Below are positions 6,715 through 9,982 of a stretch of 9,982 bases of DNA, one piece after another; position 1 is the first letter of the stretch; each line of letters begins with the position of its first letter. Origin of the DNA: CAZFAT01 sp964517075 (GTDB taxonomy: Bacteria > Acidobacteriota > Vicinamibacteria > Vicinamibacterales > SCN-69-37); the NCBI GenBank assembly GCA_964517075.1, contig CAZFAT010000114.1, positions 1-9,982 of the forward strand. The letters run 5' to 3'. Under the pieces are notes generated by a model. That model worked only from the letters and a program-made list of their open reading frames with translations. It was not told where the DNA came from and did not search any database. The position numbers were made by a program, and so were the translations under genes.

Positions 6715-6726
6715 CTTCAGGCGGAC
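6715..6726. repeat. Right half of the palindromic IS110 target site
   Basis: CT core followed by TCAGGCGGAC. It completes the palindrome begun at 5505-5512. CTTCAGG (6715-6721) is the reverse complement of the predicted right target guide of the bridge RNA. A second TCCGCCT at 6690-6696, inside the element's right end, can pair with AGGCGGA (6719-6725) and so partly restores a hairpin at the interrupted site. Confidence 0.7.
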
Positions 6727-6733
6727 TCGAGCT

Positions 6734-6761
6734 GGTCGGGCTAAGCCGACCTTCAGGTCGG
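6734..6761. repeat. Palindromic intergenic repeat, sister of the IS110 target
   Basis: GGTCGG (6734-6739), CCGACC (6746-6751) and GGTCGG (6756-6761) alternate, so the middle copy can pair with either side. The second option, CCGACC-TTCA-GGTCGG, has the same TTCA loop and flanking CCTTCAGG as the reconstructed target palindrome. It sits just after the pilZ stop (minus strand) and in the original spacer faced the convergent leuB, which suits a bidirectional terminator or a dispersed REP-like repeat. There is no T-tract on either side. Confidence 0.6.
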
Positions 6762-6768
6762 ACCGGGC

Positions 6769-7164
6769 TCAGTGAAACGTCAGCGCGGACAGTGCCGCAT
6801 CGAGCAGCGCGGCCACCGATTCGTGGGCGCGGTCGTCGTCGGGCTCGCAAATGAACTCGAAGCCGGCGAGATAGCGCGTTTCGCCCTCCGGAGTGCGCAC
6901 GCGAAGGCAGTGAGCCGTCTGGGCCCGAACCAGAATCGTGCGTCCATGGTTCGTCGTGAAGCGAAAGCGGTGGGACGTGCCGGAGTAGAAGGGAATGGGA
7001 CTGTCCACGGCGAACCCGCCGGCGCTGATGTTCTGCACGGCCAGGGGCACGTCGAACGGGACGACGTGTCCGTAGAGCTGGCCGAGGACCTGAAGCCGGA
7101 GGTCACTGCGGCGTGATTCTTCCGGCCGCTGGGAATCCGGCGCGGGGGTGGGACGGGGAGCCAT
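6769..7164 (-). CDS. PilZ domain protein (c-di-GMP binding)
   Basis: A 131-residue single-domain PilZ protein. Both ligand-binding signatures are present: RxxxR (R19-SDL-R23, in ESRRSDLR) and NxSxxG (N45 to G50, in QNISAGGFAV). A beta-rich barrel follows with the usual late YLAGFEF strand (residues 98-104). Such proteins bind cyclic di-GMP and change a partner's activity; no partner is encoded nearby, so the output is unknown. The start at 7164 is chosen because the residues upstream in the open frame (from 7365) look like translated spacer and PilZ begins shortly after this Met; a GTG at 7176 is an alternative. No strong ribosome-binding site is seen. The gene is convergent with the leuB/IS110 side and divergent from pssA. 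Confidence 0.85.
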   Translation of the reverse strand: MAPRPTPAPDSQRPEESRRSDLRLQVLGQLYGHVVPFDVPLAVQNISAGGFAVDSPIPFYSGTSHRFRFTTNHGRTILVRAQTAHCLRVRTPEGETRYLAGFEFICEPDDDRAHESVAALLDAALSALTFH

Positions 7165-7460
7165 GATCCGCCCCACAAGGCAACCCCTGTACCAGCCACG
7201 GTTCACGAATCCGTAACGCCGCGATATGACTCGAGCGGACACCGTCGACCAGTTCGGAGACCGGGGGAGGGGATCGTCAGCGCCCGGCAACCGTTCGCGA
7301 TCCGCCTTTGTCAGCCCACGCACGATTCTGAACGCCGGCAGACCGGCATGGGTGCCCGAGTACACCGGCGTTCGCGTCTTCGTGACGACGCTCGGCCACG
7401 ACGTGGCCAGGCGTGGTGGTGCTCGAGGTCGTCGATCGTCAATTCGACTAGTCTGTTGTC
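7165..7460. other. Divergent pilZ-pssA spacer
   Basis: A 296-bp gap that should hold the promoters of pilZ (leftward) and pssA (rightward). Open frames across it lack recognisable domains. Apart from the dyad at 7331-7372 I see no convincing promoter boxes, RNA gene or repeat. Confidence 0.5.
7331..7372. repeat. Inverted repeat upstream of pssA
   Basis: AACGCCGG (7331-7338) and CCGGCGTT (7365-7372) are perfect complements around a 26-nt interior, which holds a small GGCA-tggg-TGCC hairpin. It lies about 90-110 bp before pssA. It could be an operator or an RNA structure in a leader; there is no direct evidence for either. Confidence 0.35.
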
Positions 7461-8084
7461 GTGAGTGCCGCGCAGCGCCTGTCGATGGTCCGCTCGTACA
7501 CGTGGGCCGATCTGCTGACGCTCGCCAACGCCAGTTGCGGGACCGTGACCGTCTTCGCCTGTCTTAGCTACATCGCGGGGGACCAGTCGCGGTGGCTGTG
7601 GACGGCGTTCGTGCTTCCGCTGTTTGCGCTGGTGTTCGACGCACTCGACGGCTACGTCGCGCGGCTGCACCCCGGTCGGGAGTCGCGCCTCGGCGCCGAC
7701 CTGGATTCGCTAGCCGATATTGTCTCGTTCGGCGTGGCGCCGGCCGTGCTGGGGTACACGCTCGGGCTGCGCGGCTTGTGGGACACGATACTGCTGACTT
7801 ACTTCGTCTGCTGCGGCATCAGCCGTCTCGCGCGCTTCAACGTGACCTCAGCGGCGCTGACGGACGCCTCCACCGGTAAGGTCCGTTACTTCGAGGGCCT
7901 GCCCATTCCAACGAGCGTCGTCCTCGTGCTTGCCATGGCGCTGTTGTTCTGGCTGGACCGCACCGGGCCCGCGTTCTGGGGCGGAGGCGTCGAGATTCTG
8001 GAACGCGACTTCCACCCGTTCTCGCTGCTGTTCGCGGTGAGCGGCAGCCTGATGATCAGCACGATCAAAGTGCCGAAGCCCTGA
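7461..8084 (+). CDS. pssA: CDP-diacylglycerol-serine O-phosphatidyltransferase (PssA)
   Basis: Integral membrane enzyme making phosphatidylserine from CDP-diacylglycerol and serine, the precursor of phosphatidylethanolamine. The CDP-alcohol phosphotransferase signature spans residues 60-86: D60, D63-G64, A67-R68, G78, D82 and D86 supply the metal and nucleotide site. Nine residues separate AR from G, where the common pattern has eight. SRLARFN (121-127), EGLPIPTS (145-152) and the closing LMISTIKVP are typical of the PssA branch rather than of PgsA. Several hydrophobic segments span about 26-60, 88-120, 152-165 and 187-201. The start is either GTG 7461 (207 aa) or ATG 7485 (199 aa); neither has a clear ribosome-binding site. 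The usual partner gene psd is not adjacent in this window. The gene is convergent with the sigma operon. Confidence 0.88.
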   Translation: MSAAQRLSMVRSYTWADLLTLANASCGTVTVFACLSYIAGDQSRWLWTAFVLPLFALVFDALDGYVARLHPGRESRLGADLDSLADIVSFGVAPAVLGYTLGLRGLWDTILLTYFVCCGISRLARFNVTSAALTDASTGKVRYFEGLPIPTSVVLVLAMALLFWLDRTGPAFWGGGVEILERDFHPFSLLFAVSGSLMISTIKVPKP

Positions 8085-8111
8085 CGGCCGGGCGATGGCG
8101 GGGGCCGTCAG
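8081..8111. terminator. Stem-loop between convergent pssA and the sigma operon
   Basis: CTGACGGCC (8081-8089) and GGCCGTCAG (8103-8111) form a perfect 9-bp stem with a 13-nt loop. It includes the pssA stop codon and lies 13 bp from the stop of the opposing gene. Position and symmetry fit a bidirectional terminator, but there is no T-tract on either strand, so Rho-independent action is doubtful. Confidence 0.45.
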
Positions 8112-8124
8112 CCGCAGGCGGGTG

Positions 8125-8643
8125 TCAGCGAGCCACCGCCGTAAGCAGCACAATCAGCGCCTTGTCTCCTTGCAGATGCGACGTGCCGACGACGACGGTC
8201 TCGCCGACCTCCATCTGGAACGAGGTGTGGATGACCGGCCGGCCGTCGCGACTCAGTTGAAACTGTTGGACGCCGACGACCTTGGACGGTGCATCCGTGC
8301 CGCCTGGCTGATACCCGACCAGGAGGAGATCGAAGCGCTCGCCACTCGGTCCCCGCAGTTGGCTCGCCTGTTTGCCAGAGCCACGGATCCACAACGTATC
8401 CAAGAGCCGGAAGCTCTTGTAGGTGAGGAACTCCTTGAGGTCGGCCAGAGCCCGTGCGGCTGCCTGCGGAATCGCCTCTGGCGGGACTGTGGAGGCGGCG
8501 GTCGGTCCGCCTTCAACCATCACGACACTGAAGCCGCTGAGCCTCGGCGCCGGTTGGTTCCTTGCGGCCTGCGCGAGCGCGGCCGTGCCGCTCGCGAGTA
8601 CGAGACTGGCGATAAGGCTCTGTCGAATGCGTGACATCTTCAT
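8125..8643 (-). CDS. Small secreted protein of the ECF sigma operon
   Basis: A 172-residue protein I do not recognise as a named family. It begins with a Sec signal peptide: a basic start (MKMSRIRQ), a hydrophobic core at about 10-24 and an AxA cleavage site near residues 22-26 (AALAQA). The exported part is about 147 residues, without cysteine or further membrane segments, so it is probably periplasmic. The C-terminus, GETVVVGTSHLQGDKALIVL (147-166), is strand-rich and looks like a conserved end rather than a degenerate tail. GGAAGGG five nt before the ATG supports the start at 8643. The ATG overlaps the stop of the preceding membrane-protein gene (ATGA), so translation is coupled. As the last gene of a sigma-membrane-secreted trio it may be a sensor, a ligand or an effector of the envelope response. 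Confidence 0.7.
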   Translation of the reverse strand: MKMSRIRQSLIASLVLASGTAALAQAARNQPAPRLSGFSVVMVEGGPTAASTVPPEAIPQAAARALADLKEFLTYKSFRLLDTLWIRGSGKQASQLRGPSGERFDLLLVGYQPGGTDAPSKVVGVQQFQLSRDGRPVIHTSFQMEVGETVVVGTSHLQGDKALIVLLTAVAR

Positions 8644-8996
8644 GGCGTCCCTTCCGTTGGTGTCGCGTTGAGTGTCCAGATGACACGGGTGCCACCGGGC
8701 GCGAGGAGATGGAGTTGCCTTCGGCCTGTTGTCGGCTCCGTGCCACGGGACGCCGGGGTCAGCCTCGATGGCGCGGCCGGGGGACCCGTCTGCGCGGACC
8801 AGACAACCCAGGTGCCAGCGCCAACGACGACTGCGAGACTCGTGACGAGAACCAGCAGCACAGTCTGCGGATGGCGGGGCAGGTAGGGATGGACTCTGAG
8901 GACCTCCTGCCGCATGACCTGCACGTCGAGAGGAGTCAGCCCTGGCTCGCGCTTCAAAGGGTCCGCTGCCTGAAGGTGTCGGCGGAGGTCATCCAT
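8640..8996 (-). CDS. Small single-pass membrane protein, candidate anti-sigma factor
   Basis: A 118-residue protein with a charged cytoplasmic segment of about 43 residues, one transmembrane helix (about 45-67, TVLLVLVTSLAVVVGAGTWV) and an outside tail of about 50 residues rich in Pro, Thr and Gly, ending GGTRVIWTLN (101-110). The topology and position directly after an ECF sigma gene suggest a membrane anti-sigma factor that holds the sigma until an envelope signal arrives. No zinc anti-sigma motif (HxxxCxxC) is present, indeed no cysteine at all, so it is not a standard ZAS protein. Its start overlaps the sigma gene by 8 bp and its stop overlaps the secreted-protein gene by 4 bp, indicating one tightly coupled operon. 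Function is inferred from context. Confidence 0.7.
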   Translation of the reverse strand: MDDLRRHLQAADPLKREPGLTPLDVQVMRQEVLRVHPYLPRHPQTVLLVLVTSLAVVVGAGTWVVWSAQTGPPAAPSRLTPASRGTEPTTGRRQLHLLAPGGTRVIWTLNATPTEGTP

Positions 8997-9543
8997 GACG
9001 ATCCCCTTTCACGATGGCGTGTGCCAGCTCGCGGCGACCCCGCGAAAGGTGCCAACGAACCGTCACCGCCGAAATCCCGAGAAGCCGGCCGATCTCCGCG
9101 GCGGCAGCGCCTTCGATCTCGTGGAGCACGATCACGGCTCGCCGACGGGGCGGTAACGCCCGCAATGCCTGCCAAATGAGCCTGTGCGCGATGAGGCTTG
9201 CCTCCGGACTCGCAATGTCGACGGGATGAAGAGCGAGCTGTAATCGGTGGCCTTCACGACGGTGGGCGTCCCTCCGCCACTGATCGCGGCAGACGTTGAT
9301 CAGAATCCGCACCATCCAGGCCTCCTCAGCCTGGAAACCGTCGGGCACCCGGCCTGGCGACTGCGCGACACGTAAGAACGTTTCCTGCACGAGGTCCTTC
9401 GCGGCGTCCGCGGTCCGGGACATTCGGCGCGCGAGCCGATAGAGCCGCTGGTGATGCGCATCGAAGAGAGCCGCGACCCGGCCGTTTTCCTGCCCGATGT
9501 CCACTGTGGCGGAAACGAGCAGCCCTATCGCGTCTCCAGGCAC
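8989..9543 (-). CDS. ECF-type RNA polymerase sigma factor
   Basis: A 184-residue extracytoplasmic-function sigma factor that directs RNA polymerase to a small regulon. Region 2 covers about 25-95 (LFDAHHQRLYRLARRM and DAAKDLVQETFLRVAQS for core binding and -10 recognition). Region 4 covers about 122-172 (ALRALPPRRRAVIVLHEIEG followed by the helix-turn-helix EIGRLLGISAVTVRWHLSRG, which reads the -35). Regions 1.1 and 3 are absent, as usual for the class. The first codon is GTG at 9543 with no clear ribosome-binding site; GTG at 9504 is an alternative that keeps all of region 2. It heads a three-gene operon with overlapping neighbours. No convincing GGAAC-type autoregulated promoter was found upstream. 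Confidence 0.9.
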   Translation of the reverse strand: MPGDAIGLLVSATVDIGQENGRVAALFDAHHQRLYRLARRMSRTADAAKDLVQETFLRVAQSPGRVPDGFQAEEAWMVRILINVCRDQWRRDAHRREGHRLQLALHPVDIASPEASLIAHRLIWQALRALPPRRRAVIVLHEIEGAAAAEIGRLLGISAVTVRWHLSRGRRELAHAIVKGDRHG

Positions 9544-9808
9544 ACAGGGATAGACGCACGGGTGTCCGAAGTTGTTGGTCTTCCCCAGCCTGGTCAGCTC
9601 TCGCTGGCCGATTCCTCCGTCTGCGGACGCAGGAAGCCACGGGTCTCAGTTCTGAGGGCTCGCCAACGGCTTGTCCTGTGGTTCGCCAGGCTGCTCATGG
9701 CGGCGCGGAAGCTCGACGCGCTCGACACGTTCACGCTCGGCGTGGATGGGCAGAATCAGGGCAGGACGGAAAATCCTGACTCAGAAAAAGTGGTGGACGG
9801 CGCGAGGC
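9544..9808. other. Spacer upstream of the ECF sigma operon
   Basis: About 265 bp between the sigma start and the predicted IS21 end. It should contain the sigma promoter. Open frames cross it on both strands but show no recognisable domain. A small CAGGA/TCCTG hairpin (9762-9766/9774-9778) is the only structure noticed. Confidence 0.4.
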
Positions 9809-9827
9809 TGTCAAGCGACAGGATCTT

Positions 9828-9861
9828 CTGATCCCCTTACGACACTAAAACTGATCCCCTT
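9828..9861. repeat. Spaced direct repeats near the IS21-like tip
   Basis: CTGATCCCCTT occurs at 9828-9838 and 9851-9861, 23 bp apart, about two helical turns, so both copies face the same side of the DNA. IS21 ends typically carry such multiple short repeats as transposase-binding sites. The first copy also overlaps a GGATC/GATCC hairpin (9821-9825/9830-9834). Confidence 0.55.
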
Positions 9862-9882
9862 TAACCGGGGGTTTTGACCTTC

Positions 9883-9913
9883 GGGCGCGTGTCGGCACCG
9901 CCGACGCGCGCCC
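9883..9913. repeat. 14-bp hairpin after the istB stop
   Basis: Positions 9883-9896 pair with 9900-9913 over 14 bp, including one G-T pair, around a 3-nt loop. It starts 9 bp beyond the istB stop on the minus strand. It could end the element's transcription; no T-tract follows, so it is not a textbook terminator. Confidence 0.5.
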
Positions 9914-9922
9914 AAGCCGTTG

Positions 9923-9982
9923 TCAGGACGCGCTGGTGGGGGTGGCCCGCCCCAGCAATCCCGCCTTGCGCTTCTGTTTGAG
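9923..9982 (-). CDS. IstB-like ATP-binding protein, C-terminal fragment
   Basis: Nineteen codons and a TGA stop at 9923-9925; the gene enters from the right edge. The peptide LKQKRKAGLLGRATPTSAS resembles the basic KRKAG(L/V)L tail of IS21-family IstB helper ATPases, which load and activate the IstA transposase. The call depends on this short tail plus the IS21-like repeats beyond it, so it is tentative. Confidence 0.45.
   Translation of the reverse strand, partial: LKQKRKAGLLGRATPTSAS

Larger units (their letters stand above)
5511..6716 (+). mobile_element. IS110-family insertion sequence with bridge-RNA-type left end
   Basis: The borders are defined by four guide matches rather than by terminal inverted repeats, which this family often lacks. 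The CT core is at 5511-5512 on the left and 6715-6716 on the right, giving about 1.2 kb including one core. From left to right the element holds a ~180-bp non-coding left end encoding the predicted bridge RNA, a DEDD/serine recombinase gene (broken by a TGA), and a ~60-bp non-coding right end containing a long GC-rich stem. This long-left-end layout matches the IS110 group, not the IS1111 group. It lies between leuB and pilZ in the direction of leuB and has not interrupted a coding region. The exact fit of guides to both flanks indicates that the present site is the site of insertion. Confidence 0.85.
9809..9982 (-). mobile_element. Right end of a probable IS21-family element
   Basis: The end of a likely istB gene is followed, reading leftward, by a strong hairpin and then by spaced direct repeats, the organisation expected at an IS21 right end. 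TGTCAAGCGACA at 9809-9820, starting with TG, is a plausible outer tip. The body of the element and its other end lie beyond the right edge, so the boundary cannot be confirmed by matching inverted repeats or a target duplication. Confidence 0.5.

Noticed and set aside
7165..7365. Longer pilZ reading frame starting at 7365
   Set aside because: The extra 67 residues are of low complexity and unlike PilZ N-termini; the domain needs only the start at 7164.
7226..7567. Open frame of about 113 codons in the pilZ-pssA spacer, plus strand
   Set aside because: It runs into pssA in another frame, has no recognisable domain and no ribosome-binding site; typical of chance frames in GC-rich DNA.
9451..9831. 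Open frame of 126 codons opposite the sigma gene start
   Set aside because: It begins inside the sigma gene on the other strand and its composition is unlike the neighbouring proteins; probably not coding.
9941..9970. Similarity of CGCCCCA...CCGCCTTG near the right edge to the right end of the IS110 element (6681-6698)
   Set aside because: The shared words are short, differently spaced and lie in the presumed istB coding tail; best explained by chance in GC-rich DNA.

Overview
The window is a GC-rich bacterial chromosome segment, densely packed with genes. A leucine-biosynthesis cluster lies next to ordinary housekeeping genes, an intergenic spacer invaded by an IS110-family element, and the end of a second mobile element at the right edge. 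Taxonomy cannot be fixed from the sequence alone. High GC, a 393-residue 2-isopropylmalate synthase, a PilZ protein, PssA and an ECF sigma operon with small unfamiliar partners would fit Acidobacteriota (Vicinamibacteria-like), but that is a guess.

Left part (1-5481): the first codons of a UvrD/PcrA-type helicase run leftward off the window. Divergent from it come leuC and leuD (isopropylmalate isomerase). A LysR-type regulator is read the opposite way and overlaps the end of leuD. Divergent from lysR come leuA and leuB. Together leuA, leuCD and leuB supply every dedicated step from 2-oxoisovalerate to 2-oxoisocaproate. LysR sits at the divergent promoter of leuAB and is the natural candidate regulator. 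LeuA ends before the leucine-binding regulatory domain of typical family members.

Middle (5482-6768): this is the main discovery. A 1.2-kb IS110-family element (cores at 5511-5512 and 6715-6716) separates the convergent genes leuB and pilZ. Its left non-coding end folds into two stem / internal-loop / hairpin modules, and four short loop segments read out the element's own junctions: left flank, right flank, right end and left end. This is the target-binding and donor-binding loop logic of an IS110 bridge RNA, with a CT core. Joining the right end to the left end would also build a sigma70-type promoter for that RNA. The target was a short palindrome (reconstructed GTCCGC-CT-TCAGGCGGAC), and a related palindrome survives 20 bp to the right of the reconstructed site. 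The recombinase gene carries an in-frame TGA and is probably inactive.

Right part (6769-9982): pilZ (leftward) and pssA (rightward, phosphatidylserine synthase) diverge from a 296-bp spacer. Convergent with pssA is a leftward, overlapping three-gene operon: an ECF sigma factor, a small one-pass membrane protein (candidate anti-sigma) and a small secreted protein. The last ~170 bp look like the right end of an IS21-family element with the final codons of istB; the body of that element lies outside the window.
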